Shown: positions 44,348 through 53,209, counted from the stretch's first letter. The stretch is 64,000 bases of DNA from Alkalibacterium sp049389645 (GCF_049389645.1 NZ_CP186540.1:1240001-1304000); one strand, 5' to 3'. Notes: a model not told the origin generated them from the letters alone. Numbers and translations are program-made.

Positions 44348-45791
44348 TCATGAGACTCCTCTCAATTAGGTTAGAAAGTTTAGTTAGGATCGTAATAATA
44401 ATGAGATAAATCAACCCGACGATGATCCACATCGCTCCCGACTGATACGAACGAGCAATAATGATACGACCCGACTGGGTCAATTCAACGATACCGATAA
44501 CGGAAAGAATAGACGTATCTTTAAGTGTAATGACAAACTGATTAATTAATGAAGGAATCATTATTTTAATCGCTTGTGGCAAGACGACTTTTTGCATGGA
44601 TTGTCTGTAGGGCAAACCAAGGCTTCGCGAAGCTTCCAGTTGACCGATAGGCACAGCGGCTATCCCGCCTCGCACCTGTTCAGCAATGTAAGCAGTGGTG
44701 TTCAGACTCAACGTAATAATACCTGCAGCAAAGGCTGAGAGTTGAATGTTAAATAATTGTGGAACGGTGAAATACATAAAGAACGCTAAGACAATTAAAG
44801 GAATCCCACGCAATACAGTGACATAAATATTGGCGATCAGATTAAGGGCCTTGTTTTTAGTAGCGCTGAATAATCCGATAATGGTTCCGGCCACTAGAGA
44901 GATACCGAAAGCAACAAGTGTGAGGACCAGTGTGCGTCCAAGCCCGGCCATCAATGCATCGAAGTTGTTTGACAGTAGCGAGAAGAACCCGGCGCTTTCA
45001 GCAACTGATGCGTCTTCGGCACTGATGAGATAAGTGTCTAAGATCTCGTCGTACGTGCCATCTTCCATCACATTCACTAAACCGGCATTGAACATTGCCA
45101 GTAATTCCTGATTTTGTCCGCCGTTAACTGCGAAACCAACAGGATAGCCTGCTTCTGGTTCAGTAGGCAGTTTCAAGGGTAAGCCTTGTTGAATCGCATA
45201 AGCCATGACGGGATAATCTTCCACGGCCGCGTCAGAATGTCCAGCCACTACAGCTTCATACATGTTGGCGGAATCTTCGAACTGATTGATCGTGACATCA
45301 AACTCTTGTGCGAGTTCCTCAGCGAACTGTGCACCTGTCGTTCCTACTTTGACAGCTAAGTTTTTTCCGTCTAAATCAGCATAAGATGAAATCTCATCGT
45401 TGTCTTCATGAACAGCCAGGACGGGTCCGGCATCAATGTACGGTTCGGAAAAATCGAATGATTCTTCTCGTTCAGGGGTAATGCTCATGGCAGCGATCAT
45501 GCCATCCACCTGATTCGCTTCCAAAGCTTGAAGGCCTGCGCTGAAGTTCATCGGTCTCAGTTCATATTCAAACCCCTGGTCTTCAGCAATAGCGGCAAGT
45601 AAATCAATATCGATGCCGACATACTCATCATCCTCATTCTGGTATTCGAATGGAGCGAAGGTGACATCGGTTGCGATGATATAAGGATCTTCCTGAGCCT
45701 CAACAGGTTTAACTGGACTCAAAGAGCTTAATAATAGCAGCAGTGTAAAAGTAATGCTGACTATAAATATAGGTTTCTTTTTCATTTTCAT
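44340..45791 (-). CDS. Fused amino acid-binding protein and ABC permease (GlnP-like)
   Basis: 483 residues. A signal anchor (about 5-28) leads to one periplasmic-type binding domain (about 33-255; FAPFEYQNEDDEYVGIDIDL, MIAAMSITPERE). A permease domain follows (about 265-480) with the EAA loop EASRSLGLPYRQSMQKVVLPQ. GlnP of Lactococcus has two binding domains; here there is one. It imports a polar amino acid, probably glutamine or glutamate. A cre-like site lies upstream. Confidence 0.9.
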   Translation of the reverse strand: MKMKKKPIFIVSITFTLLLLLSSLSPVKPVEAQEDPYIIATDVTFAPFEYQNEDDEYVGIDIDLLAAIAEDQGFEYELRPMNFSAGLQALEANQVDGMIAAMSITPEREESFDFSEPYIDAGPVLAVHEDNDEISSYADLDGKNLAVKVGTTGAQFAEELAQEFDVTINQFEDSANMYEAVVAGHSDAAVEDYPVMAYAIQQGLPLKLPTEPEAGYPVGFAVNGGQNQELLAMFNAGLVNVMEDGTYDEILDTYLISAEDASVAESAGFFSLLSNNFDALMAGLGRTLVLTLVAFGISLVAGTIIGLFSATKNKALNLIANIYVTVLRGIPLIVLAFFMYFTVPQLFNIQLSAFAAGIITLSLNTTAYIAEQVRGGIAAVPIGQLEASRSLGLPYRQSMQKVVLPQAIKIMIPSLINQFVITLKDTSILSVIGIVELTQSGRIIIARSYQSGAMWIIVGLIYLIIITILTKLSNLIERSLMND

Positions 45792-45891
45792 CTTCTTTCT
45801 CCTCTCAAAATAGCAAGTATAAAAAATAACTACTCATAATTTTATATTAAAACTCGATGAAAAACAAATGAAAAGAAAAAAAGTTTTAACT

Positions 45892-45906
45892 TAGAAAGCG
45901 CTAACT
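45892..45906. promoter_or_regulatory. cre-like site upstream of the glutamine-type transporter
   Basis: TAGAAAGCGCTAACT fits the CcpA box WTGNAANCGNWNNCW with one mismatch, about 100 bases before the glnP-like start. It could put the transporter under carbon control. Confidence 0.4.
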
Positions 45907-46155
45907 TAAGTGTGTTTTCACATTGTGGTTATCCTCCTTTCGGGCGAAACGACCTATCGTGTCGCTATGAAATGAGGCTATTATGGCTCCATATCAACGA
46001 TTATGGGATGGAATGTTCTAATAAGATTTAATGTGTCTAGTAAGTTGAAAAAATAAAAATAAATTTCGATCAGAAGGTGACACTTTCGCTTTTACTTTCG
46101 TTATTAGGAGTGTAAGCAGTGATCACCTTACAAAAAACCAGAGGAGGACAAAAAT

Positions 46156-46359
46156 ATGCAGAAAGAATGGAATGGAAGTAAAGTAGATATCATGCTAGAA
46201 GATGTAGAAAATGAAAAACACATTCGTCGTCGTTTCAGTGGTGCATTGCAAGGATTAACAGATGAACAGGTGACCGCTTTTACACAAGCTTTAAGTACAG
46301 TGAATGCTTTGCCCATATCATATGCAGCAGTGGTTGAAGAATACCGTTACACCTTTTAA
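46156..46359 (+). CDS. Small DUF1659-like protein
   Basis: 67 residues behind a strong AGAGGAGGA site. The pattern NEKHIRRRFSGALQGLTDEQVTAFTQALSTV and its pairing with the next gene fit DUF1659, a short family of unknown function that is usually encoded next to DUF2922. No signal peptide or membrane helix. The first of a two-gene unit ending in a terminator. Confidence 0.72.
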   Translation: MQKEWNGSKVDIMLEDVENEKHIRRRFSGALQGLTDEQVTAFTQALSTVNALPISYAAVVEEYRYTF

Positions 46360-46396
46360 CAAGATCATTTAACAATAATGAAGAGGAGGAAAAAAT

Positions 46397-46621
46397 ATGG
46401 TTAAAAGATTAGAATTACGTTTTGAAACAGGCGAAGGTAAAACGAAGGTGATTGGTGTCGAGCAAGCGGCTGAAAACTTGGATCCGTTAGTCGTTCAGTC
46501 TGCTATGGAGCAAATCATCAATCAGGATATGTTTGAGGATCAAGGCATCAAGATGTTTACAAAAATTAAAGATGCCCGTTATGTCACACGTATAGTAGAA
46601 GATATCATCGCAGAAGCATAA
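46397..46621 (+). CDS. Small DUF2922-like protein
   Basis: 74 residues behind AGAGGAGGA. KRLELRFETGEGK at the start and MEQIINQDMFEDQGIKMFTKIKDARYVTR fit DUF2922, unknown function, commonly paired with DUF1659 in Firmicutes. The strong ribosome sites of both genes suggest abundant small proteins. Confidence 0.8.
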   Translation: MVKRLELRFETGEGKTKVIGVEQAAENLDPLVVQSAMEQIINQDMFEDQGIKMFTKIKDARYVTRIVEDIIAEA

Positions 46622-46631
46622 TAATAAACAG

Positions 46632-46661
46632 GAACCGCCTCTTCCAATGAGGCGGTTTTTA
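46632..46661 (+). terminator. Terminator of the DUF1659/DUF2922 pair
   Basis: AACCGCCTC pairs with GAGGCGGTT across a 7-base loop, followed by Ts. Confidence 0.92.
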
Positions 46662-46751
46662 TTTGTGAAATTTAATCAGTTGAAAAGAGGGTGAATAGCC
46701 TGTCAATATTAATTCGAGGCAGTTCGAAAGAAAAGTTCGTACATGAGGAGG

Positions 46752-46975
46752 GTTCGGTAAGTAGCGAACGGATCTTTTTTGCTAAGTGTCGAAGTTAACC
46801 AAGTTCGGCCTGTTGAGTGTGTATGTTCTTCGCTACTTACCGAACATCGCGCGTATTCGGTAAGTAGCAAAAGGAAGGGTCTCGCTAATAGTCGAATAAG
46901 GCTCTGTTCGGTCGTTTCAAGCCTGTAATTAAATTCAAAGTGTCGAATAAGGCTCAACTTCGGTAAGTAGCGTTC
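46752..46975. repeat. Cluster of degenerate TTCGGTAAGTAGCGAA repeats
   Basis: Four copies: 46752-46768 and, inverted, 46829-46845 (a perfect 17-base pair of arms), then 46855-46871 and 46958-46975. A second motif, GTCGAATAAGGCTC, occurs twice near 46892 and 46942. The 480-base gap 46622-47109 holds no other gene; its reverse frame of 93 codons has no ribosome site. Confidence 0.8.
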
Positions 46976-47109
46976 AAAATCTTGCTGCAAATGACCAAAG
47001 GTGTTGAACTGAACTGTTTGTTGACCATTTCCAATGACTTAGTGGGACTTTGAAAAAGTAAGTTTTTTTGCTATACTACTTATGTAAAGAAAGTAAAGGA
47101 GACTACAAT

Positions 47110-47403
47110 GTGAAAACATTTCTTTTAGCGCTAGTTAAATTTTATCAGAAACTCATTTCCCCTTTGTTCCCGCCAAGTTGTCGTTATTATCCAACGTGCT
47201 CACATTATACTGTCGAAGCTTTAGAGAAACATGGAGCGTTTAAAGGATTCATCATGGGTGTCTCACGAATCCTAAGATGTAATCCGTTTTTCAAAGGTGG
47301 CGTTGATAAAGTGCCCGATTATTTCACTATGAAAAGAAATCCTGATGGCGAAAACGAAATGTATCTAGGTTCCGGCGTTACAGTCAAGAAAAAAGAAGAG
47401 TAA
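47110..47403 (+). CDS. yidD: Membrane protein insertion efficiency factor YidD
   Basis: 97 residues from a GTG start 8 bases after AAAGGAG; an ATG one base earlier is followed at once by a stop. FYQKLISPLFPPSCRYYPTCSHYT, with its cysteine pair, and ILRCNPFFKGG are the YidD signature. It is a small cytoplasmic-face amphipathic protein that aids YidC-dependent insertion. Confidence 0.95.
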   Translation: MKTFLLALVKFYQKLISPLFPPSCRYYPTCSHYTVEALEKHGAFKGFIMGVSRILRCNPFFKGGVDKVPDYFTMKRNPDGENEMYLGSGVTVKKKEE

Positions 47404-47436
47404 TCTAAAATAAAGTAGACGATGAAAGGACCACTG

Positions 47437-47760
47437 ATGAGAGTCACATTAACTGAGAATAACTTTTCTGATGTTATAGGTTCACCGCACCTTGTTTTTC
47501 TTCATTTTTGGTCTGATTTTTGTGGACCGTGTAAAGTTCAATCTCGAGTACTGGAGCAACTGGAAGAAAAGTATGATAAAAGAGTTGTATTAGGTGAAAT
47601 CAATAGTCAAGAACAATTAGATTGGATAGAAGCTTTTGGGATTAAGTCTACACCGACGACTCTCTTGTTTTATAAAGGGAGTGTCATAGCTAGACTGATC
47701 GGTGTACATTCTCTATCTAAAATTGAACAGGTCATAAATAAAGCTGGGGTGCTCGAGTGA
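47437..47760 (+). CDS. Thioredoxin-like protein
   Basis: 107 residues from ATG 47437 behind AAAGGA. WSDFCGPCK holds the redox pair Cys29 and Cys32, and STPTTLLFYKG the cis-proline. The fold matches thioredoxin, but the N-terminus diverges from housekeeping TrxA, so it may be a specialised thioredoxin. It is 18 bases after yidD's neighbourhood and may be co-expressed. Confidence 0.88.
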   Translation: MRVTLTENNFSDVIGSPHLVFLHFWSDFCGPCKVQSRVLEQLEEKYDKRVVLGEINSQEQLDWIEAFGIKSTPTTLLFYKGSVIARLIGVHSLSKIEQVINKAGVLE

Positions 47761-47991
47761 GTATCTCAGCTTTTTAGTTTACTGTTATAAGGAGTAAGGG
47801 TAGAGGGAACGCTTCGTCATGTTGGTCTATCCTTCTTACTAAAAGTTGACCTACACGTTTTTGCCGTGAGGCTTTCGAGACAAAGTATCCGCTTTATTCG
47901 CAAAGACAAATAAGGTAAGATGGAGCTACAGAGAAAAGAGAAGAGTCCGTTCGCTTCACTTTTCAATTTATCATTGTTGGGAGTGTTAGTA

Positions 47992-48576
47992 ATGAAAGGA
48001 TTGGCCAATCTATTTATTATTGTGGGACTGGCATTACTAAGCTGGTTCGGCTATTCATTGTATCAGCAAGAACAGATGCAGTCCGTAACGATAGAAGAAG
48101 CGGAAAGTGCACTTGAAAATTTACGCCAAGAGAACGATTCGGTAACTCTTGAGGAAGAAATCCAGCAATTTGCACCGGGTGCTCACGAAGCATTTGGTCT
48201 ATTGCATGTGCCAAAATTGGATAGAAGTATCGGGATCGTGGAAGGAACAGATCCTGATGCCTTGGATAAAGGAGTCGGACATATGTCGAGCACCGTCTTT
48301 CCAGGCCAGGGCGAACAAATCATTTTATCCGGGCATCGTGACACGGTCTTTAAAAATTTTGCAGAGTTAGAACTAGGAGATACATTCATTGTAGAAATGC
48401 CTTATGGTGATCATACGTATGAGATAAGGGAAACGGAGATAGTGGATGCAGACGATACGTCAGTTGTCGGTAAAATGGGTGAGGAAGTCCTAGTTGTTTC
48501 AACATGCTACCCTTTCTCCTATTTAGGTGATGCGCCAGAACGATTCGTCTTTTACGCCTATCCGGTGTTGGAGTAA
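47992..48576 (+). CDS. Class D sortase
   Basis: 194 residues from ATG 47992 behind GGGAG (the frame is open upstream). An N-terminal anchor (about 5-25) precedes the sortase domain with His115 (SGHRDTVF), Cys172 (STCYPF) and Arg184 (PERFVF). The STCYPF and PERFVFYA context matches class D. It joins surface proteins with a sorting signal to the cell wall. No substrate with a sorting motif is encoded in the window. Confidence 0.92.
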   Translation: MKGLANLFIIVGLALLSWFGYSLYQQEQMQSVTIEEAESALENLRQENDSVTLEEEIQQFAPGAHEAFGLLHVPKLDRSIGIVEGTDPDALDKGVGHMSSTVFPGQGEQIILSGHRDTVFKNFAELELGDTFIVEMPYGDHTYEIRETEIVDADDTSVVGKMGEEVLVVSTCYPFSYLGDAPERFVFYAYPVLE

Positions 48577-48598
48577 TCAAATACAATTTTTACTGATC

Positions 48599-48636
48599 AA
48601 CTCAATTCTTTACTCGAATTGGGTTTTCCTTTTAGC
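48599..48636 (+). terminator. Terminator after the sortase gene
   Basis: AACTCAATTC pairs with GAATTGGGTT across a short loop, followed by TTTTCCTTTT. Confidence 0.75.
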
Positions 48637-48705
48637 GTCACTCTTTTTTATTTTTTATTAGAGGGATAATGGCAAAGAAATCAAGCAAAGAGAGAAGACT
48701 GGCTG

Positions 48706-49008
48706 ATGATGAATAAGGAGAACTATGTGGCTAAAGGTTACCGCGTACCTAGACTGATGTTTAAAGATTTTATCTTAAGTATCCTAACCTTAGGTTTCAA
48801 GCGACCTGACCATATAAGAGAAGAAGCTAAAACGTTTGTGTATTTATTTGAAGAGAAACGAATAAGCATAGTTGAAGAAAGTTTAAGTGGAGATAGAAAA
48901 GAAGTCGATCAAAAAATATTGATGTCAGACAGCGAGCAGGAAGAGATCCTTTCCAAGGGTAAGTTTACCGTGGGAGCTTTCGTTTATTACCTAGATAAAA
49001 ACCGATAA
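48706..49008 (+). CDS. Hypothetical small protein
   Basis: 100 residues (two adjacent ATGs). The N-terminal part has one weakly hydrophobic stretch (LMFKDFILSILTLGF), followed by a charged region. The ribosome site is poor (GAGAGAAG about 10 bases upstream). I do not recognise it; it lies between the sortase and a structured intergenic region. Confidence 0.5.
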   Translation: MMNKENYVAKGYRVPRLMFKDFILSILTLGFKRPDHIREEAKTFVYLFEEKRISIVEESLSGDRKEVDQKILMSDSEQEEILSKGKFTVGAFVYYLDKNR

Positions 49009-49023
49009 AACCATCAGAAAACA

Positions 49024-49415
49024 ATCAGTAAAACTAAGATGAAAATGCTATAAGATTGTTTCGTGAAGGCATCGATCCATCCACGATTTCTGATGCCTTG
49101 CTTAATGCTGACCATTACCTGGTTTTGAAAGGTTTCGGTGAAGGTTGAAGAGGCTGTCTCAAAGAGAACCGGACTTTTTGTATCAATACTTATTAGATAA
49201 GAAAGGATGTCCGGTTTTTCTTTCAGGTATGCCTTGGAGAACCTCAGTAAAGAATTGAAGGAGACATTAAGGAGTCCCTGAGCTGATTTAATGAAAATCG
49301 CAGTGGGCAGGGAACGCTAGTACCTCTGAGGACAGGTTTGCTTTTTGGAAACACGTTTAAGCTGAATGAATTGTATAAGGCAATGAGGTTAGGACGTATG
49401 TTCCAACCTCTTTTT
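49024..49415 (+). ncRNA. Structured intergenic region, possible RNA of unknown type
   Basis: Several stems lie in a row: AAGGCATC with GATGCCTT (about 49066-49099), AACCGGAC with GTCCGGTT and Ts (about 49160-49220), TCCCTG with CAGGGA enclosing CTGATTT/AAATCGCAG (about 49274-49312), and a clear terminator (49385-49415). No open frame fits and no known riboswitch core is recognised. It could be a small RNA or a leader. Confidence 0.4.
49385..49415 (+). terminator. Terminator before the two-component system
   Basis: GAGGTTAGGAC pairs with GTTCCAACCTC (one mismatch, one wobble), loop GTAT region, five Ts. Confidence 0.8.
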
Positions 49416-49492
49416 CTTTATAAAAACTTTAGTATTCCAGGTCCTTTTACATGATAAGATAGAAGCGAAGAGGTTAAGGAGGGACATTTAAG

Positions 49493-50176
49493 ATGCGTAT
49501 ACTGGTTGCAGATGATGATAAGGAAATTTGTGATTTGCTGGAAATATATATAAAGAATGAAGGCTATGAAGTAGAAAAAGCTTACGATGGCCAAGAAGTC
49601 ATCGATAAATTAGAGCGACTGGAGATTGACTGCCTGATCCTTGATGTCATGATGCCTAAGAAAAGCGGGTTGGAAGTTGTTAAAGAGATAAGAAAAACTT
49701 CTTCATTGCCGATACTGATGCTTAGTGCAAAAACGGCAGACATAGATAAGATCCGTGGCTTGACCAACGGTGCCGATGATTATGTGGTCAAACCGTTCAA
49801 TCCGCTGGAAGTCTTGGCTCGAGTGAAGTCCTTAATAAGAAGAAGTAGCTACGGAACGAATCAAAGTGACTCTGGGGAACTGGAGATCGGTCCATTAATA
49901 ATCAGAAAAGACCAGCATCAAGTAGAAACCCTGGATGGGGTAGATATTCAATTGACGGCCTTGGAATTTGGTATTTTGTATCTGTTAGCAACCAACCCCA
50001 ACCGTGTCTTTAGCGCAGACGATATTTTCGAGAAAGTCTGGAAACAAGAAAGTCTGGTACCGGCAAAAACGGTGATGGTTCATGTCAGTCATTTACGTGA
50101 TAAGATCGAAAAAGCGACAGACGGAGAAAGTATTGTGAAAACAGTGTGGGGCGTTGGATATAAAATAGAAGGTTAG
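49493..50176 (+). CDS. OmpR-family response regulator
   Basis: 227 residues. The receiver domain has phosphorylated Asp51 (LILDVMMPKKSG) and conserved Lys in VVKPFNP; an OmpR-type winged helix fills residues 130-225. AAGGAGGG precedes the ATG. Its partner kinase follows 15 bases later. The closest familiar class is VanR-like; the D,D-carboxypeptidase gene downstream suggests cell-wall targets. Confidence 0.92.
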   Translation: MRILVADDDKEICDLLEIYIKNEGYEVEKAYDGQEVIDKLERLEIDCLILDVMMPKKSGLEVVKEIRKTSSLPILMLSAKTADIDKIRGLTNGADDYVVKPFNPLEVLARVKSLIRRSSYGTNQSDSGELEIGPLIIRKDQHQVETLDGVDIQLTALEFGILYLLATNPNRVFSADDIFEKVWKQESLVPAKTVMVHVSHLRDKIEKATDGESIVKTVWGVGYKIEG

Positions 50177-50191
50177 TAAGGAGGTTTCACC

Positions 50192-51313
50192 ATGCACTTG
50201 ACCCGAACGGAACGGTGGCGTTTAGCGTTTGAAGCAGTCGTAACAGCTGGAATCATTTTCCTCTGTTATTTTGCTGTATATGAAATTTTTCGTTGGTTCG
50301 TTATCACATTCCAAGACGTCTTCAACGAATTTTGGTTTTTTGGGAATGTTGTTGAAGATATTGGTAATCAAGAAATATGGGGACTCACACCGCTGGTATT
50401 TCTCTTTTTAATCATCGTTGCCGGCGTTGCGATATACTGGCGGTTAAAAAGACGTTACCGTCAATACGAATTGAAACATATCATCAAAGAACTGCATTAT
50501 ATAGCTAAAGGGAATTATGACCATCGTATTCGGGGGTCTTATAGCGGAGATATCGGGAAAGTGGTGGAAAGCATTCATGTACTTGTCGATTCCACCGTTG
50601 AAGCAATGGAAGAAGAACGTCGGATCGAACAAAGTAAAGATGAACTAATAACGAATGTCAGCCATGATATTCGGACACCTTTGACTTCTATTATTGGATA
50701 CCTCGGTTTAATAGAAGAAGATCGTTACGGTTCAGAAGAGGAAGCCAAAAAATATGTCCATACAGCTTATGAAAAAGCGAAACAAATGAAAGTTCTCGTG
50801 GATGACCTGTTTGAATACACGACAGTAAGGCAAACGACTGTCCCGCTCGAGTATGTTTCTTTTGATATGGTTCAATTACTTGAACAAGTTGCGATCGATT
50901 TCGAGTTGGAAGCTCAGAAGAAGGAGCGGGAGATTCATATTTCATCTTCTCACAAGCAGATCATGATGCGGGCGGATACGGAGAAAATCGTGCGTATTTT
51001 TCATAACTTGCTGTCCAATGCTTTGAAATATGGCGACGGCGGCTCGTTAGTTCTCATCGAGGCAAAAAAAGGAGAAAAAAATGTTTTTGTTTCAATAAAA
51101 AACAATGGGAAGACATTACCAAAAGAAGCCATTGAACAATTATTTGAACGTTTTTATAGAGCAGAAACCTCCCGTTCGCAAGAGACTGCGGGGACTGGTC
51201 TAGGACTAGCTATTGCTCAAAGCATAGTAGAACTACATAAAGGTACGATTACCGCCCGCGTGGACGATGGCTGGACTGTGTTTGACGTTGTGTTACCTTT
51301 GGAAAATGAATAA
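50192..51313 (+). CDS. Sensor histidine kinase
   Basis: 373 residues. Two membrane segments (about 12-32 and 66-85) flank a short external loop of about 33 residues, followed by a HAMP-like linker, the H-box NVSHDIRTPLTS with His158, and the ATPase domain (NLLSNALKYGDGG, GTGLGLAIAQ). The small external loop fits VanS-like or envelope-stress kinases. AAGGAGG precedes the ATG. Co-transcribed with the response regulator. Confidence 0.92.
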   Translation: MHLTRTERWRLAFEAVVTAGIIFLCYFAVYEIFRWFVITFQDVFNEFWFFGNVVEDIGNQEIWGLTPLVFLFLIIVAGVAIYWRLKRRYRQYELKHIIKELHYIAKGNYDHRIRGSYSGDIGKVVESIHVLVDSTVEAMEEERRIEQSKDELITNVSHDIRTPLTSIIGYLGLIEEDRYGSEEEAKKYVHTAYEKAKQMKVLVDDLFEYTTVRQTTVPLEYVSFDMVQLLEQVAIDFELEAQKKEREIHISSSHKQIMMRADTEKIVRIFHNLLSNALKYGDGGSLVLIEAKKGEKNVFVSIKNNGKTLPKEAIEQLFERFYRAETSRSQETAGTGLGLAIAQSIVELHKGTITARVDDGWTVFDVVLPLENE

Positions 51314-51316
51314 CAT

Positions 51317-51357
51317 AAAAGAGTAAGGCGAGTTAAACCCGTTTTGCTCTTTTTTTT
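51317..51357 (+). terminator. Terminator after the histidine kinase gene
   Basis: AAAGAG plus a wobble-rich continuation pairs with GCTCTTT; eight Ts follow. Confidence 0.8.
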
Positions 51358-51424
51358 GTCTTGAACATTCAAATGCTTCCTGTCAAATCGGCGTGTCAGA
51401 AATATGAAAACTCAATGAAGAAGG

Positions 51425-51453
51425 TTGTATTTTTAATAGTGACAGGGTACTAT
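51425..51453 (+). promoter_or_regulatory. Promoter of the D,D-carboxypeptidase gene
   Basis: TTGTAT at 51425-51430, a 17-base spacer and TACTAT at 51448-51453. Confidence 0.6.
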
Positions 51454-51466
51454 AAGACATGTTGAA

Positions 51467-51483
51467 TTGAAAATGATTTTCAA
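51467..51483. promoter_or_regulatory. Palindromic operator candidate, Fur-box-like
   Basis: TTGAAAATGATTTTCAA is a 17-base palindrome just after the predicted transcription start of the carboxypeptidase gene. Its 7-1-7 core differs from the Fur/PerR-type consensus at one position per arm. Confidence 0.45.
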
Positions 51484-51534
51484 TCATAGTCACTGAAAAC
51501 GAGAGAATGAATCTGACATAGGGGTAAATAAAAA

Positions 51535-52857
51535 ATGAATAATACACGTAATCTTAAAACACTAAAAGCAAGTTTGACAGCAAGTATGACTTTACCGATT
51601 CTAATGGTCGGAACAGCTGTATTCGCAGAAGAACCGTCTATAGATATCGAAGCAGAAAGTTCTCTCTTAATTGATTTTGAGACAGGTCAAATATTACATG
51701 ATCAAAATGCGGAAGCCTACCGTGGAATTGCATCGATGACCAAGATGCTGGTTGAATATATCTTGTTTGAAGAAATTGAAGCAGGGAATCTGTCGTGGGA
51801 TACAGAAGTAACTATCAGCGAATATGCCTACACCATTAGCCAGGACTATGCTCTTTCTAATGTACCGTTACAAATGAATGGTACATACACAGTTAAAGAG
51901 CTGTATGAAGCGCTGGCTATTTACTCAGCAAACGGAGCAACCATCGCTTTGGCCGAGCAAATGGAAGGATCAGAATCAGCTTTTGTTGATCGTATGCGTT
52001 CACTGGTTGAAGAGTGGGGAGTCGATGAGTATGAACTTTATAATACTACCGGCCTGAACAACAGTTATTTAGTTGGCAATCATTATCCAGGCAGCGAAAC
52101 AGATGATGAAAATGCGATGTCTGCTAAAAACATTGCTAAAGTAGCTAAAAATTTAATTAAAGATTATCCTGAGGTACTTGAAACGTCAAGCATACCGACT
52201 AAAATATTCAGAGAAGGCACGTCTGATGCTATTTCGATGATGAACTGGAACTGGATGCTGGAAGGGTTATCGCATGAACATATAAATGTGGATGGATTGA
52301 AAACGGGGACCACCGGTTTTGCCGGAGCGACGTTTACAGGAACAGCAGAATCTGAAGGTCGTCGCTTGATCTCGGTGGTTATGGGCGCCGGTGACGGCAT
52401 GACGGACCGAGGGTTACGCTTTAACGAAACGGCTAAACTGTTTGATCATGGATTTGACGAATGGACATACAATACGTTAGTCGAAGGAGACGTCGTGCTG
52501 CAAAATGTCGATCCTCTAGTTGTTAAAAACGGTTTGGCAGAAAATGTTTCATTGAAGACAGTGGATAGTCTTTCTTATTACGTTCCTGTCTCCAATCAAG
52601 ATGAGAAAGCCAGCTACTCATTTCAGCCCAACGAAGAACTGTTGAATCAAGATGGTGAAATAGAAGCGCCTATTAAAGAGGGAGACATCCTTGGTGAACT
52701 GATTTTAGATAATCAGGATAACGTCGAGTATCTTGAAGGAGAAGCTGAGCAGACTGTTCAAGTGGCTGCAGCTGACTCTGTCGACCGAGCAGGTTTCTTT
52801 ACCGTATTCTCTAACTTGGTTAAAGACTTCTTCAGTAAACTTGGTGATCGCTTCTAA
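51535..52857 (+). CDS. dacA: D-alanyl-D-alanine carboxypeptidase (PBP5/DacA-like)
   Basis: 440 residues. A signal peptide (cleaved near residue 31) leads to a class A PBP5-type domain with SMTK (67-70), SAN (131-133) and KTG (256-258). A beta-rich domain follows, and a C-terminal amphipathic/hydrophobic tail (about 420-440) anchors it to the membrane. It removes terminal D-Ala from stem peptides and sets cross-linking. It has its own promoter; the preceding two-component genes may control it, but this is inference. Confidence 0.94.
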   Translation: MNNTRNLKTLKASLTASMTLPILMVGTAVFAEEPSIDIEAESSLLIDFETGQILHDQNAEAYRGIASMTKMLVEYILFEEIEAGNLSWDTEVTISEYAYTISQDYALSNVPLQMNGTYTVKELYEALAIYSANGATIALAEQMEGSESAFVDRMRSLVEEWGVDEYELYNTTGLNNSYLVGNHYPGSETDDENAMSAKNIAKVAKNLIKDYPEVLETSSIPTKIFREGTSDAISMMNWNWMLEGLSHEHINVDGLKTGTTGFAGATFTGTAESEGRRLISVVMGAGDGMTDRGLRFNETAKLFDHGFDEWTYNTLVEGDVVLQNVDPLVVKNGLAENVSLKTVDSLSYYVPVSNQDEKASYSFQPNEELLNQDGEIEAPIKEGDILGELILDNQDNVEYLEGEAEQTVQVAAADSVDRAGFFTVFSNLVKDFFSKLGDRF

Positions 52858-52872
52858 TCGACGCGTTAAGTG

Positions 52873-52902
52873 TTGACGTTTGAGAATGAAGTAAGGTAGA
52901 AT
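52873..52902 (+). promoter_or_regulatory. Promoter of the serS leader
   Basis: TTGACG at 52873-52878, an 18-base spacer and TAGAAT at 52897-52902. Confidence 0.75.
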
Positions 52903-52908
52903 AAAGGT

Positions 52909-53173
52909 ACAGATAAATGAGTAAAAGAATAGCGAGCTAGTACAGAATCAAACAAGTCTAGAGAGTCAGTGGATGGTGGAAACTGACCTTGTTTATTCTC
53001 GAATCCATCGTTTAAGTTTAAATAATGAAGCATTAAGCCTAAATTATTTCGGCGTGGACCGTTATCCCTGAGAGCGCAAAAAGATAACTGCGGTGTCTTT
53101 TTGAATCAGGGTGGTACCGCGAGAAGCAGTCCTTTCGTCCCTTTCTTTGGGATAAAAGGACTGCTTTTTTTTA
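52909..53173 (+). promoter_or_regulatory. T-box riboswitch, serine specific, upstream of serS
   Basis: Stem I has the CTAGAGAGTC GA motif and a GGTGGAAACTGACC arm. The specifier loop reads CGAATCCATCG with TCC, a Ser codon. The core AGGGTGGTACCGCG is at 53108-53121, followed by a terminator (AGCAGTCCTTT, 53125-53135, with 53155-53165 and eight Ts). Uncharged tRNA-Ser permits readthrough to serS. Confidence 0.95.
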
Positions 53174-53209
53174 TACCTATTAAAATAAAAAACGAAAGAA
53201 GGAAAAATA

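Noticed and set aside
45910..46000. Possible riboswitch before the glutamine-type transporter
   Set aside because: Small stems (TTTCGGGCGAAA) are present, but no known riboswitch core and no terminator could be found.
46709..46990. 93-codon reverse frame in the repeat cluster
   Set aside because: Made of the repeats themselves; no start signal.
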